Source: Amycolatopsis acididurans (GTDB lineage: Bacteria; Actinomycetota; Actinomycetes; Mycobacteriales; Pseudonocardiaceae). Taken from it: a stretch of DNA of 64,000 bases. The position numbers and the translations under genes were made by a program. Below the pieces are notes generated by a model that had not been told where the DNA came from, did not search any database, and was given only the letters and a program-made list of their open reading frames with translations. This document shows, piece after piece, positions 42,063 through 50,799 of this stretch. The stretch is taken from NCBI RefSeq assembly GCF_012328925.1, contig NZ_JAAXLS010000030.1:1-64000 (forward strand), in the 5' to 3' direction. Position 1 is the first letter of the stretch, and each line of letters opens with the position of its first letter.

Positions 42063-43292
42063 CTAGATCCGTTCGATGATCGTCGCGGTGCCCATGCCGC
42101 CGCCGGTGCACATGGTCACGAGGCCGGTTGTCTTGTCGCTGTGTTCGAGTTCGTCCAGGACGGTCTGGAAGAGCATCGCGCCGGTGGCACCGATGGGATG
42201 ACCCAGTGCGATCGCGCCGCCGTTCACGTTGACCCGGTCCTCGTCGATGCCCAGATCACGGATGACCTTGAGCGGGACCGCGGCGAAGGCCTCGTTGATC
42301 TCCCACAGGTCGATGTCGGCGATCGCCATCCCCGCCTTGGCTAGACACTTGCGTGACGCGGGGCCGGGCGCGGTGAGCATGATCACCGGTTCCGCTCCCG
42401 CGACGGTGCCGGCGAGGATCCGGGCGCGCGGCTTCAGCCCGTGCGCCTTGGCGTACTCCGGAGAGCTCAGAACCAGCGCACCGGCACCGTCGACCACGCC
42501 CGAGGAGTTGCCGGCATGGTGGACGTGGTCGATCTCGCCGGCTTCGGGGTAGACCTTCGCGCACATCTGGTCGTAGGACAGCCCCTCCGGCTCCCGGACC
42601 TTCGCGCCCGCCCTGGCGAAGGACGGCGGCAGCCCGGCCAGGGAATCCGCGGTCGTACCCGGCCGTGGGTGTTCGTCGTGGTCCAGCACGATCTCGCCGT
42701 CGGCGCCCACGACCGGGATGAGACTGCCCGAGAAGCGATTGTCGGCGATCGCCTTGGCCGCCCGGTCCTGACTGCGCGCCGCGAACGCGTCGACCGCCGC
42801 GCGGTCGAACTTCTCCAGCGTGGCGATGAGGTCGGCCGAGATGCCCTGCGGGACGAGCGGGTACCGCTCGCGCAGCCGCCGGTTGCCGGCGTCGAGCGGG
42901 TTGCCGAATCCCGTTCCGTAGCGGGACATGCTCTCCACACCGCCGGCGACGACCAGGTCCTGCCAGCCCGCGGCGATACCCATGGCCGCGAACATCACGG
43001 CCTGCTGCCCCGAACCGCAGAAGCGGTTGAGCGTGACACCGGGAACGTCGATGGGCCAGCCGGCGGCGAGGACCGCCATCCTGGCGATGTCGTTGGCGTG
43101 GTCGCCGTTGTGGTCGCCGTTGCCCATCACGACGTCGTCGACCGCCGAGGTGTCGATGCCTGAGCGCTCCGCGAGCGCGCCCAGTACCTGCGCCAGCAGT
43201 TCCTGCGGATGGATCTCGTGCAGCGCACCGGTGGGCTTGCCCTTGCCACGGGGCGTCCGGGCGCCGTCGATGATCCACACTTCACGCGTCAT
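42063..43292 (-). CDS. Acetyl-CoA acyltransferase (thiolase)
   Basis: 409 residues. Catalytic Cys92 in TLNRFCGSGQQAVMFA, INEAFAAVPLKVIRDL near residue 330, GHPIGATGAMLFQTVLDELE with the catalytic His near 362, and CTGGGMGTATIIERI with the second Cys. It is a full degradative thiolase. It is transcribed alone and is divergent from the DUF35 gene; operator site 2 lies 44 bases upstream of its start and site 3 further out in the 194-base divergent region. Confidence 0.95.
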   Translation of the reverse strand: MTREVWIIDGARTPRGKGKPTGALHEIHPQELLAQVLGALAERSGIDTSAVDDVVMGNGDHNGDHANDIARMAVLAAGWPIDVPGVTLNRFCGSGQQAVMFAAMGIAAGWQDLVVAGGVESMSRYGTGFGNPLDAGNRRLRERYPLVPQGISADLIATLEKFDRAAVDAFAARSQDRAAKAIADNRFSGSLIPVVGADGEIVLDHDEHPRPGTTADSLAGLPPSFARAGAKVREPEGLSYDQMCAKVYPEAGEIDHVHHAGNSSGVVDGAGALVLSSPEYAKAHGLKPRARILAGTVAGAEPVIMLTAPGPASRKCLAKAGMAIADIDLWEINEAFAAVPLKVIRDLGIDEDRVNVNGGAIALGHPIGATGAMLFQTVLDELEHSDKTTGLVTMCTGGGMGTATIIERI

Positions 43293-43335
43293 GTCCGATC
43301 AACCTTCCTGGAGCTCACTCAACCTTCGCAAATTT

Positions 43336-43351
43336 ACTCCAGTTGTAAACT
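43336..43351 (+). promoter_or_regulatory. Shared operator site 2
   Basis: ACTCCAGTTGTAAACT, a degenerate copy (ACTCCA-N4-TAAACT) followed by ATTGCC. It is 44 bases from the start of the minus-strand thiolase. Confidence 0.6.
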
Positions 43352-43436
43352 ATTGCCAATCAGACTTATACGGTCGCAGGTGTGACATCTAACGGATGGA
43401 CAGGGTACTCGACGCCGGATTACTCTAGCCAAATAT

Positions 43437-43452
43437 CGTCTATAACTAGAGT
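43437..43452 (-). promoter_or_regulatory. Shared operator site 3
   Basis: On the minus strand ACTCTAGTTATAGACG, then ATATTTGGC; nearly identical to site 1. On the plus strand it lies 34 bases before the DUF35 gene. An extra ACTCTA half-site is at 43422-43427. Confidence 0.75.
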
Positions 43453-43486
43453 ATATTGGTCACGGTACGACTGATTGGTCCAGCAC

Positions 43487-43891
43487 ATGGCACAGCAGAT
43501 CCCCATCGTCGATTACCTCGTACTCGACGACCCGGCACATCTGGAGGCGCATGCGTGCTCCTCCTGCTCGGCGCTTTACTTCGACCGTCGTAACGCCTGC
43601 GCGAAGTGCGGCGGTGTCGAGTTCGTCCGCAAGACGCTGTCCAACGACGGATGGGTCCGTGCCTTCACGATCGTGCACCGGGCCGCTCCATCGGTCCCCG
43701 CGCCCTACACCTCCGTGGTCGTCGACCTGGACGGCGGCGGCGCTGTGAAGGCGAACCTGCTCGGCGTGACCGATCCGGCGGAGATCACGCCACGCCTGCC
43801 GGTGACGCTGGAGGTGTTCGTGGCCGGAACCGATGACGACGGTGTCGAGGCGGTCGGCTTCGGCTACCGCAAGCGAAAGGAACTTCCATGA
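43487..43891 (+). CDS. DUF35 zinc-ribbon/OB-fold protein, thiolase partner
   Basis: 134 residues. N-terminal zinc ribbon (ACSSCSALYFDRRNACAKCG, four Cys) followed by an OB-fold (VRAFTIVHRAAPSVPAPYTS; GAVKANLLGVTDPAEITPRL). DUF35 proteins pair with thiolase-like enzymes (SCP-x/Ltp type, or ChsH in steroid pathways) and often are required for their stability. The stop overlaps the next gene by four bases, which supports the pairing. ATG 43487 chosen; a TTG at 43475 is possible. No good ribosome site is seen. Confidence 0.88.
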   Translation: MAQQIPIVDYLVLDDPAHLEAHACSSCSALYFDRRNACAKCGGVEFVRKTLSNDGWVRAFTIVHRAAPSVPAPYTSVVVDLDGGGAVKANLLGVTDPAEITPRLPVTLEVFVAGTDDDGVEAVGFGYRKRKELP

Positions 43892-45102
43892 GCTCCGGTG
43901 ACGTCTGGATCATCGGCACGGCGATGACCAGGTTCGGGCGGTTCCCCGACAAGGACCTGCTCGACCTGGCGAGCGAGGCCGCGCTGGGGGCGCTCAAGGA
44001 CGGCGGCAGCGCGATCACCGACATCGGCGCGCTCGCCCTCGGCAACGTCTACGAGGCGAACTCGCACAACGGCCAGCGCCTGCAGAAGCAGATCGGGCAG
44101 ACCGGCGTTCCGGTGTACAACGTGGTCAACGCGTGCGCGACAGGCGCGACCGCGGTCCGCGTCGCCCTGATGTCGATCGCCTCGGGCGAGTCCGACACAG
44201 CTCTCGCGGTGGGTGTCGAGAAGATGGGCAAGATGGGTCTGCTCGGCGGCGCCGCGAAGAACCGGGACGCCAAGAAGCAGTACCAGCCCAAGGGCCGCTA
44301 CGGCTCGGTGCTCAAGACCGAGGGCGTGCTGGGGACCGGCCTGATGCCGGGTGTGTTCGCGCAGGCAGGCACCGAGTACGCACTCCGGCACGGCGTGACG
44401 GCGACGCAGTTCGCGCGCGTGGCCCAGAAGAACCACGCGCATTCCGTGCTCAACCCGCTGGCCCAGTACCGCAAGGAGTTCTCACTACGGGAGATCCTCG
44501 AGTCCGAGGTCATCGCGTATCCGAACACGTTGCCGATGTGCTGCCCGACCGGCGACGGAGCGGCGGCCGTGGTGCTGGTTTCCGACGCGAAGCTCAAGAC
44601 GCTGGACCCGGACGTGCGCAGGCGGGCGGTGAAGATCTCGGCCTCGGTGCTGACCTCTGACCCCTGGAGCGAGGCGGGTCAGGTGCAGCCCGACGTCAAC
44701 ACGCTGACCCGGCAGGCCGCCGATGCCGCCTACGCGAAGGCCGGCCTGGGGCCGGACGACCTCGACCTCGTCGAACTACACGACTGCTTCGCGACCGCCG
44801 AGCTCATCCACTACGACAACCTCCGGCTGTGCGAGCCCGGCGGAGCGGGTGACTTCATCGACTCCGGCGCTCCCTGGCGCGAGGGCAAGATCCCCGTCAA
44901 CGTCTCGGGCGGGCTGCTGTCCAAGGGCCACCCCATCGGCGCGACCGGGATCGCCAACCTCTACGAGGTCACGACTCACCTGCGCGGCGAGGCGGGCGAG
45001 CGCCAGATCGAAGGCGCGAAGGTCGGGCTCACCCACGTGATCGGACTGGCCTCGGCGTGCGCGGTGCACATCCTGGAGGCTCGCCCGGCGGGGGTGGCCT
45101 GA
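43888..45102 (+). CDS. Thiolase-like/lipid-transfer (SCP-x type) protein
   Basis: 404 residues. Cys83 in VVNACATGATAVRVAL, HDCFATAELIHYDNLRLCEP near residue 300 and GHPIGATGIANLYEVT near 350, ending in a Cys-containing ASACAVHILEARP. This is the SCP2-thiolase (Ltp) group rather than the standard thiolase; relatives cleave 3-oxoacyl-CoA of branched or sterol side chains, or act as retro-aldolases. It is coupled to the DUF35 gene, its expected partner. An SCP2 domain is absent. Confidence 0.9.
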   Translation: MSSGDVWIIGTAMTRFGRFPDKDLLDLASEAALGALKDGGSAITDIGALALGNVYEANSHNGQRLQKQIGQTGVPVYNVVNACATGATAVRVALMSIASGESDTALAVGVEKMGKMGLLGGAAKNRDAKKQYQPKGRYGSVLKTEGVLGTGLMPGVFAQAGTEYALRHGVTATQFARVAQKNHAHSVLNPLAQYRKEFSLREILESEVIAYPNTLPMCCPTGDGAAAVVLVSDAKLKTLDPDVRRRAVKISASVLTSDPWSEAGQVQPDVNTLTRQAADAAYAKAGLGPDDLDLVELHDCFATAELIHYDNLRLCEPGGAGDFIDSGAPWREGKIPVNVSGGLLSKGHPIGATGIANLYEVTTHLRGEAGERQIEGAKVGLTHVIGLASACAVHILEARPAGVA

Positions 45103-46224
45103 ATGGGTCCGCTGCACGGAGTGCGGGTCGTCGAGATCGCCAGTGCGGCACCCGCTCCGTTCGCGTGCATGGTCCTGGCCGATCTGGGCGCCGAGGTGCT
45201 CAGGGTCGACCGGGCCACCCGCCCTCGCCCGGCCACCGACCCGCTCGCGCGCGGCCGCCGCTCGATCACGGTCGATCTGAAAGCGCCCGAAGGCCCGGCC
45301 ATCGTGCGGCGCCTCGCCGAGCGCGCGGACGTTCTGGTCGAAGGATTCCGGCCTGGCGTCGCCGAACGGCTCGGTATCGGGCCGGAGGACTGCCGTTCGG
45401 TCAATCCCCGTTTGATCTACGGACGCATGACCGGGTGGGGCCAGGCCGGACCGCTGGCCGATCGTGCGGGACACGACATCAACTACATCTCGCTGGCGGG
45501 GGTACTCGAGCCGATCGGGCGCGCCGGCGAGCCGCCCGTCGCGCCGCTGAACCTGGTCGGCGACTTCGGTGGTGGTGGCCTGCTGTTGGCGCTCGGCATC
45601 GTCGCCGCGCTCCACGAGCGCAACACATCCGGCGAGGGCCAGGTGATCGACGCCGCGATGGTCGACGGTGCCGCGCTGCTCACGGCCTGGATGCACGGAC
45701 AGCGCGCCGCCGGCGACTGGTCTCCCGAGCGGGGCGCGAACCTGCTCGACGGTGGTGCCCCGTTCTACGACACCTACGAGACAGCCGACGGCAAGTACGT
45801 CAGCGTCGGGGCGCTGGAGCGGCGCTTCTACGCTCAGCTGCTGCAGGGGCTCGGGCTCGATGCCGCACGCCTGCCGGCCCAGTACGACCAGCCCGGCTGG
45901 CCACGGCTGCGCTCGGAGATCGCGGGAGCGTTCCGGAGCCGGACCAGGGATGAATGGGAGAAGATCTTCGCGGGCACGGACGCGTGCGTGACACCGGTCC
46001 TCACCCCGGAGGAGGCGGCCCGCCACCCCCACATCCAGGCGCGAAGCGGGTTCGTCGAGGTCGGCGGGATCCTGCAGCCGGCCCCCGCCCCGCGGTTCTC
46101 CCGGACTCCGGGCGCGGTCGCGGAGCGTGGGGCCGGCACGGAGAGTGCGGCCGCCGCATTGGCCCAATGGGGCTTCACCGCTGACGAGGTGTCCGAACTC
46201 AACGAGAAGGGCGCGGTCGCATGA
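45103..46224 (+). CDS. Alpha-methylacyl-CoA racemase-like CoA-transferase family protein
   Basis: 373 residues of the CaiB fold. It has the racemase signature GHDINYISLAG with His124 and the Asp in LVGDFGGGG (Asp154), the catalytic pair of alpha-methylacyl-CoA racemase. Also GRRSITVDLKAPEGPAIVRR and GRMTGWGQAGPLADRAG. It inverts the (2R)-methyl centre so that a methyl-branched acyl-CoA can enter beta-oxidation. It starts directly after the thiolase-like stop. The two acyl-CoA dehydrogenase genes follow with overlap. Confidence 0.92.
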   Translation: MGPLHGVRVVEIASAAPAPFACMVLADLGAEVLRVDRATRPRPATDPLARGRRSITVDLKAPEGPAIVRRLAERADVLVEGFRPGVAERLGIGPEDCRSVNPRLIYGRMTGWGQAGPLADRAGHDINYISLAGVLEPIGRAGEPPVAPLNLVGDFGGGGLLLALGIVAALHERNTSGEGQVIDAAMVDGAALLTAWMHGQRAAGDWSPERGANLLDGGAPFYDTYETADGKYVSVGALERRFYAQLLQGLGLDAARLPAQYDQPGWPRLRSEIAGAFRSRTRDEWEKIFAGTDACVTPVLTPEEAARHPHIQARSGFVEVGGILQPAPAPRFSRTPGAVAERGAGTESAAAALAQWGFTADEVSELNEKGAVA

Positions 46225-47384
46225 CTTCCGTGGTCGACGACGACGTGACCGCGCTGGCAGGCAAGTCGGTCGAGGAGGTGCGTGCCGCGTTCGTCGGCTG
46301 GCTGGCCGACAACGCCGCAGAACTCGCGCCTTTCCGGCACCTGAGCACCGAGGTCGGCCAGATCTTCGCGACCCTGTCCACGTTGCAGCGGATGCTCTTC
46401 TCGGCCGGCTGGATCCGGCTGGGCTGGCCCGAAGAGGTCGGCGGCCTTGGCGGGCCGCTCATCCTTCGCGCCGTCATCAGCGAAGAGCTGGCCGCGGCGG
46501 GGTACCCGCCGCCGTTCTCGTTCGGCACCCAGGAGGTCCTCGGTCCGGCTGTCGCCCGGTTCGCGCCGCCCGAACTCGCTGCCGAGATGCTGCCCCGCCT
46601 GCTGCGCGGCGAGGAAAGCTGGTGTCAGGGGTTCTCCGAGCCCGGCGCCGGAAGCGATCTCGGCTCGCTGCGGCTTCGTGCCGTGGACGAGGGGGACGCC
46701 TGGCGGGTCAACGGCGAAAAGATCTGGACCAGCTGGGCCCAGTTCGCGAACCGCTGCGTGCTCCTGGCCAGGACCGGCACGGTCGAGTCCGCGCACAAGG
46801 GCATCACCGCGCTCTTCCTCGACATGGATACGCCGGGAATCGAGATCCGTCCGTTGACGAGCATGAACGGCGACGACGAGTTCTGCAGCCTGTTCTTCGA
46901 CGACGTGCTCGTACCCAAGTCCCGGACGCTGGGCGAGGTCAACGGGGGCTGGGCCGTCGCGATGTTCGTACTGAGCTGCGAGCGTGGTGCCGCCGCGTGG
47001 CAGCGGCAGGCGTGGATGCGCTGGCGGCTGGGCACCATCACCGACCTCGCCCCGGAGCTGCCGGACGCGGCCGCGGGCGAGGCGTTCACGCTGATCCACG
47101 CACTTCGGCTGCTGTCGCGGCGAACCGTGCGCTCGCTCTCCGCCGGGGAGCCGGTCGGCGTGCTGCCCTCGTTCGACAAGCTGATGATGTCCACGGCCGA
47201 GAAGTTCCTGTTCGACGCGGCCTTGGGGAGCGCACCGGATACCGTGCTGCTCGGCGAGGACGAGGCGGCACGCGACCTGCGCAGCGATTACCTGTACTCG
47301 CGCGCCTCGTCCATCTACGGCGGCGCGGCCGAAATCCAGCGCAACATCATCGCCGAGCGTGTACTCGGCCTGCCAAGGGAGTGA
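46221..47384 (+). CDS. Acyl-CoA dehydrogenase, subunit A of a pair
   Basis: 387 residues. SEPGAGSDLGSLRLRAV (FAD/substrate loop near residue 140), NGEKIWTSWAQFANRCV, and the C-terminal RASSIYGGAAEIQRNIIAER with the ending VLGLPRE. It forms a likely pair with the shorter gene that follows, like heterotetrameric FadE/ChsE enzymes in cholesterol side-chain breakdown where each half supplies part of the FAD site. ATGA overlap with the racemase gene upstream; two bases separate it from the partner. Confidence 0.92.
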   Translation: MTSVVDDDVTALAGKSVEEVRAAFVGWLADNAAELAPFRHLSTEVGQIFATLSTLQRMLFSAGWIRLGWPEEVGGLGGPLILRAVISEELAAAGYPPPFSFGTQEVLGPAVARFAPPELAAEMLPRLLRGEESWCQGFSEPGAGSDLGSLRLRAVDEGDAWRVNGEKIWTSWAQFANRCVLLARTGTVESAHKGITALFLDMDTPGIEIRPLTSMNGDDEFCSLFFDDVLVPKSRTLGEVNGGWAVAMFVLSCERGAAAWQRQAWMRWRLGTITDLAPELPDAAAGEAFTLIHALRLLSRRTVRSLSAGEPVGVLPSFDKLMMSTAEKFLFDAALGSAPDTVLLGEDEAARDLRSDYLYSRASSIYGGAAEIQRNIIAERVLGLPRE

Positions 47385-47386
47385 CC

Positions 47387-48364
47387 ATGGACTCCGGGGA
47401 AAAGGCCCTGCTGGCCGAAAGCCTCGAGGGGATCGTGCGAAACGCCGCGCCCGAGCGCCTGGACGACGCGCTGACCGAGTTCGGCTGGCGCGAGCTGCTC
47501 GAGGAAGAGCCACACGCCGCGGTTTCTATCCTGCTCGAACTACAGGGTCGCGGCCTTGCCCGGTCGTCGGCTCTGGACATCAGTTGCACGACGGCCACCG
47601 GACTCGGCGGCATGGCGGCTGTCGTCTTTCCCGCGCTCGCGCACGCCGGCCCGACCAGCGCCGCCACGGTGGACGGATCCGCAATGACGGTCGAGGTACG
47701 GGGAATCGTCGCCGTCCGCGCGGAAGCGCCGGACCGCGTCGTCGTCCCGGCGGTGCTCGACGGGGCCACCGTCGTCGTCCAAGCTCCGTGGCAAGGATCC
47801 TGGCCGGGCTCCGGCACCGGCATCGCACCCGAGGCGGGCTGGGTGAAGCTGGACACGACACTGCACGCGGACAGCTCCACGGTCACCACCGATGCGGCGT
47901 GCTGGCGGAACCTGCGCGCCGCGGGACACCGGGCGCTGGCCCATGAACTGACCGGACTCGCGGGCGCGATGCTCGAGCTTGCCGTGGACCACGTCGGCTC
48001 ACGCGTCCAATTCGGACGAACGCTGGGCGGTTTCCAGGCCGTCAAGCACAAACTGGCCGACGTGCGCTTGTGGCAGGAATGCGCGAAGCTGGCGGCGGAT
48101 GCGGCTTGGGAGGCGGCCGGCGAGCATGAGCGTGCGATCGCCGCGGCGATCGCGAAGGTCACGGCGAACCGGTTCAGTGAGGCGGCCCGGCAACACTGCC
48201 AGCAAGTGCTGGGCGGCATGGGCTTCACATGGGAGCACGATTTCCACCGATACCTCAAGCGCGCCATGGTGCTCGAGCCGTTCCTCGGCACGACCACGGC
48301 ACTGAACGCCGAGCTGGGCCGTGAACTGCGGGCCGGTACCCTCCCCCGCCTCGCGATGCTCTGA
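47387..48364 (+). CDS. Acyl-CoA dehydrogenase-like, subunit B of a pair
   Basis: 325 residues, shorter than the 380-400 of a full acyl-CoA dehydrogenase. The N-terminal helical domain is reduced. The middle is poorly conserved, but the C-terminal helical domain is clear: DHVGSRVQFGRTLGGFQAVK, HKLADVRLWQ, and HCQQVLGGMGFTWEHDFHRY. It complements the preceding gene, which lacks the GGMGFTWEHD-type segment. Together they suggest an alpha2beta2 enzyme. Last gene of the DUF35-to-dehydrogenase operon; a 21-bp terminator follows. Confidence 0.88.
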   Translation: MDSGEKALLAESLEGIVRNAAPERLDDALTEFGWRELLEEEPHAAVSILLELQGRGLARSSALDISCTTATGLGGMAAVVFPALAHAGPTSAATVDGSAMTVEVRGIVAVRAEAPDRVVVPAVLDGATVVVQAPWQGSWPGSGTGIAPEAGWVKLDTTLHADSSTVTTDAACWRNLRAAGHRALAHELTGLAGAMLELAVDHVGSRVQFGRTLGGFQAVKHKLADVRLWQECAKLAADAAWEAAGEHERAIAAAIAKVTANRFSEAARQHCQQVLGGMGFTWEHDFHRYLKRAMVLEPFLGTTTALNAELGRELRAGTLPRLAML

Positions 48365-48365
48365 G

Positions 48366-48414
48366 AACCACTGTGGCGGCCGGCGCACTCAACGCGCCGG
48401 CCGCCACAGTGGTT
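48366..48414. terminator. Very strong bidirectional hairpin between two catabolic operons
   Basis: A perfect 21-bp stem (48366-48386 with 48394-48414) around a 7-base loop (ACTCAAC). It starts two bases after the dehydrogenase stop and ends eight bases before the convergent propeller-gene stop. TTTC follows on the plus strand. Confidence 0.9.
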
Positions 48415-48421
48415 TCTGGTA

Positions 48422-49465
48422 TCAGCTGCCGATGGTGAGCCTGCCGATACGGTTGCCCAGCAGCTCACCGAAGTAGACGGAACCGCCGTGGGCGTTGAGG
48501 TCGCACGGACTCGCCGCCGGGGTCGGGATCGGGAAGTCACGGTAAGCGTGCGTCACCGGGTCGAACTGGCCGATGTTCGTGCCGCCGTCGAGGTTTCCTT
48601 CGGCGACATAGATCTTGCCCTCACTGCCGAAGACGAGCGGCCCGGGCCGGGGCAGGAACAGGTTGGCGGGCGCGGCCAGCGACCACTCGGCGACCTGCCG
48701 CGTTTCCGGGTTGATCTGCCCGATGTTGCCCGTACCGGTCTCGGTGAACCAGATCGTCCCATCCTCAGCGGTGGTGACGCCCTGCGGAGCCGAAGCCGGC
48801 GATGGCACGGTGTATTCGGTGAACTGATGCGTGTAGATGTCGATCTGACCGACCTTGCCCGCCGTGGCCTCCGGGAAGATCATGGTGCTGCCCGGACCTC
48901 GGTGCACGATGATCGGCCCGGCCAGCGGGGTCGGGATGGGATACGACGTGATGGCGTGCGTAGCCAGGTCGATCCGGCCGATCGCGTTGTTGCCGATCTC
49001 GGTGAACCACATCGCGTTGTCCGGGCCGGCTTCGATCGCGTCGGACGCGGCCGCTCCCGTGGGAAGCTGGACGCTGCCCAGTGCGCCCGGAATCGGGATG
49101 GTGTATTCCTCGATCTGCTGGGTGCCCGGGTCCAGCCGGGCGATCTTGTTGGCCGACACTTCGGTGAACCACACACCGCCGTCCGTCCCGATCGCCTCAC
49201 CCCCGGGCACTGACAGCGGCGTCGGCACGGGGACCTCGGTGATAGCGCCGGTAGCCGGGTCGTAGCGGCCGATCTTGTTCGCGGTGATCTCCTCGACCCA
49301 GCCGATGCCGGAGCTGTCGAAGTGGATCTCGCAGGGACCTGCCGCGGGGCTCGGGAACGGCGCCGATTCGGTGATGGAGATCGTGTCCGCTGCCGCCAGG
49401 GACGGAACCGTGAGCACGATGGCCGTCGCGCCGAGCGCGGACAGGCGTAGCTTCTTGCCGAACAT
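48422..49465 (-). CDS. Secreted NHL/streptogramin-lyase-like beta-propeller
   Basis: 347 residues. A signal peptide (MFGKKLRLSALGATAIVLTV, cleavage after PSLAAA) is followed by repeats of about 42 residues of the type NKIGRYDP-TGAITE-PIPTP-...-GIWFTE (e.g. KIARLDPGTQQIEEYTIPIP, AIGRIDLATHAITSYPIPTP), giving six to seven propeller blades. Virginiamycin B lyases share this repeat but are shorter and cytoplasmic. An exported binding or sensing role is more likely here than antibiotic resistance. Last gene of the long minus-strand operon. Confidence 0.88.
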   Translation of the reverse strand: MFGKKLRLSALGATAIVLTVPSLAAADTISITESAPFPSPAAGPCEIHFDSSGIGWVEEITANKIGRYDPATGAITEVPVPTPLSVPGGEAIGTDGGVWFTEVSANKIARLDPGTQQIEEYTIPIPGALGSVQLPTGAAASDAIEAGPDNAMWFTEIGNNAIGRIDLATHAITSYPIPTPLAGPIIVHRGPGSTMIFPEATAGKVGQIDIYTHQFTEYTVPSPASAPQGVTTAEDGTIWFTETGTGNIGQINPETRQVAEWSLAAPANLFLPRPGPLVFGSEGKIYVAEGNLDGGTNIGQFDPVTHAYRDFPIPTPAASPCDLNAHGGSVYFGELLGNRIGRLTIGS

Positions 49466-49483
49466 GATTTCTCCGTCGCAGGT

Positions 49484-49909
49484 TCAGATGAGGTATGCCT
49501 TGGTGGTGGCAGCTATGGTTTCTCCGCCGACGAGGGCTTCGTCGGGCGTGACCCCGGTGGCGGCGACCTCGGTTGCCGCCAGGCCGAAGGTGGCCATCGC
49601 GCCGGAGAAGGGCACGCCGGAATGTGGGAAAGCAAATGCGACCGCGTCACGGAAACCGTCGCCGTTGTGGTTGCGCACCGCGAGATGCCCGCCCTCCACA
49701 ATGACGTGCGCGAGTCGCCGGGAGTCGTGCTCGAAGCCGGCGGATTCGATCTGCTGCGCGGCTCCGGGTCCGTCGCCCGCGGCGAGGCTCTGCGCGATCG
49801 CAACCGCGGGATCCGTCGCCGCGACCGCGGGCAGGACAGCAGCCAGTGCGGCGGCCGCCATAGCTGCCGGTACGACCGCGATACGGCGGGCAGCGCAAGA
49901 TAAGGTCAT
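49484..49909 (-). CDS. Small exported protein (GlcG/heme-degrading-like not excluded)
   Basis: 141 residues. Signal peptide (RRIAVVPAAMAAAALAAVLP, cleavage near AVAA) and a mature part of about 110 residues with repeating Ala/Gly-rich helices and HDSRRLAHVIVEGGHLAVRN, HNGDGFRDAVAFAFPHSGVP. A GlcG/DUF336-like fold is one possibility; I cannot assign it firmly. It lies 18 bases before the propeller gene and 54 bases after the 7-TM gene, on the same strand. Confidence 0.65.
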   Translation of the reverse strand: MTLSCAARRIAVVPAAMAAAALAAVLPAVAATDPAVAIAQSLAAGDGPGAAQQIESAGFEHDSRRLAHVIVEGGHLAVRNHNGDGFRDAVAFAFPHSGVPFSGAMATFGLAATEVAATGVTPDEALVGGETIAATTKAYLI

Positions 49910-49963
49910 CTCTTCTCCAGGTGAGCGTGCGAGCGCATCGCTCGCGTGAACGGGTGCGCGCCT

Positions 49964-50776
49964 CTAACGTGTGCCCGCGGCATCCTGGTGCGGGACCGGC
50001 GACCGCTCGATCGTTTCCGTCCGTGGCCGTACCGCGTTCACGATCGCGGCGACCGTACTGACGCTCAGCGCGATGGTGATGGCGGCCCCCAGGTAGGTCC
50101 ACGCGCGCGACACGCCCATTGTCATGGTCACGAACGTCGGCCATCCGGCCCACAACTCCCAGGCGCCGAAAGCACAGGGAACCAGGGGGACGGCCAGCAG
50201 CGTGCCGCGCACGCCGTAGCGGCCGACCGCCAGCGCGAGCAGCACACCCGAGGCGATTCCCCCGAGATTGGTGAACAGCCACCAGAGCGGGAAACCACCC
50301 TGGTAGAACTGGAAAGGCTGCGGGCCGTAGTAGTCGTAAAGCTTCAGTGCCGTCAGCGGGATCTCGATCACCAGGTTCGACACGATGATCACGCCCATGC
50401 CCATCCAGTACTGCTTCCTCGGCGCACCCTTGCGCGTAAGGTCGTAGAACAGATAGGCGCTACCACCCGCGAACAGCGAGTAAAGCAGCGTCGACCAGAG
50501 CGGGTCGCCCCGGAAGTTGAACTGGATCCAGGACATCAGGTTGCCGTCCCGGTAGTTCAAGAGGCCGAGCACACCCCAGAACGTCTCCATGAGCGCGCAC
50601 ACCAGTCCTCCGATGGCGCAGAACAACAGGATCGGCGAACGCGTGCGGATCAGGTCGGCCAGCGCGTACAACACCCACAGGGCGAAGAGCACGATGGCCG
50701 TTATCAGAACTACGTGATGCGTCGTGGCGGGTGCCACGGTGGACGGTGGGGAGGGGTAGAACCCTGACAACGCCAT
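49964..50776 (-). CDS. Seven-helix membrane protein, unknown family
   Basis: 270 residues with seven predicted helices (VVLITAIVLFALWVLYALAD; LLFCAIGGLVCALMETFWGV; STLLYSLFAGGSAYLFYDL; YWMGMGVIIVSNLVIEIPLT; WLFTNLGGIASGVLLALAV; LAVPLVPCAFGAWELWAG; YLGAAITIALSVSTVAAI). Conserved-looking acids and prolines lie in helices 2 and 4. No family is recognised. It follows the enoyl-CoA hydratase gene by 23 bases and precedes two exported proteins, so a transport or signalling role tied to the pathway is plausible. Confidence 0.75.
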   Translation of the reverse strand: MALSGFYPSPPSTVAPATTHHVVLITAIVLFALWVLYALADLIRTRSPILLFCAIGGLVCALMETFWGVLGLLNYRDGNLMSWIQFNFRGDPLWSTLLYSLFAGGSAYLFYDLTRKGAPRKQYWMGMGVIIVSNLVIEIPLTALKLYDYYGPQPFQFYQGGFPLWWLFTNLGGIASGVLLALAVGRYGVRGTLLAVPLVPCAFGAWELWAGWPTFVTMTMGVSRAWTYLGAAITIALSVSTVAAIVNAVRPRTETIERSPVPHQDAAGTR

Positions 50777-50799
50777 GTCTGCTCCATTGCTCGACCTGA

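Noticed and set aside
48422..49465. Virginiamycin B lyase (streptogramin resistance)
   Set aside because: Has a signal peptide, is longer than Vgb and lies in a catabolic operon; only the propeller repeat is shared.
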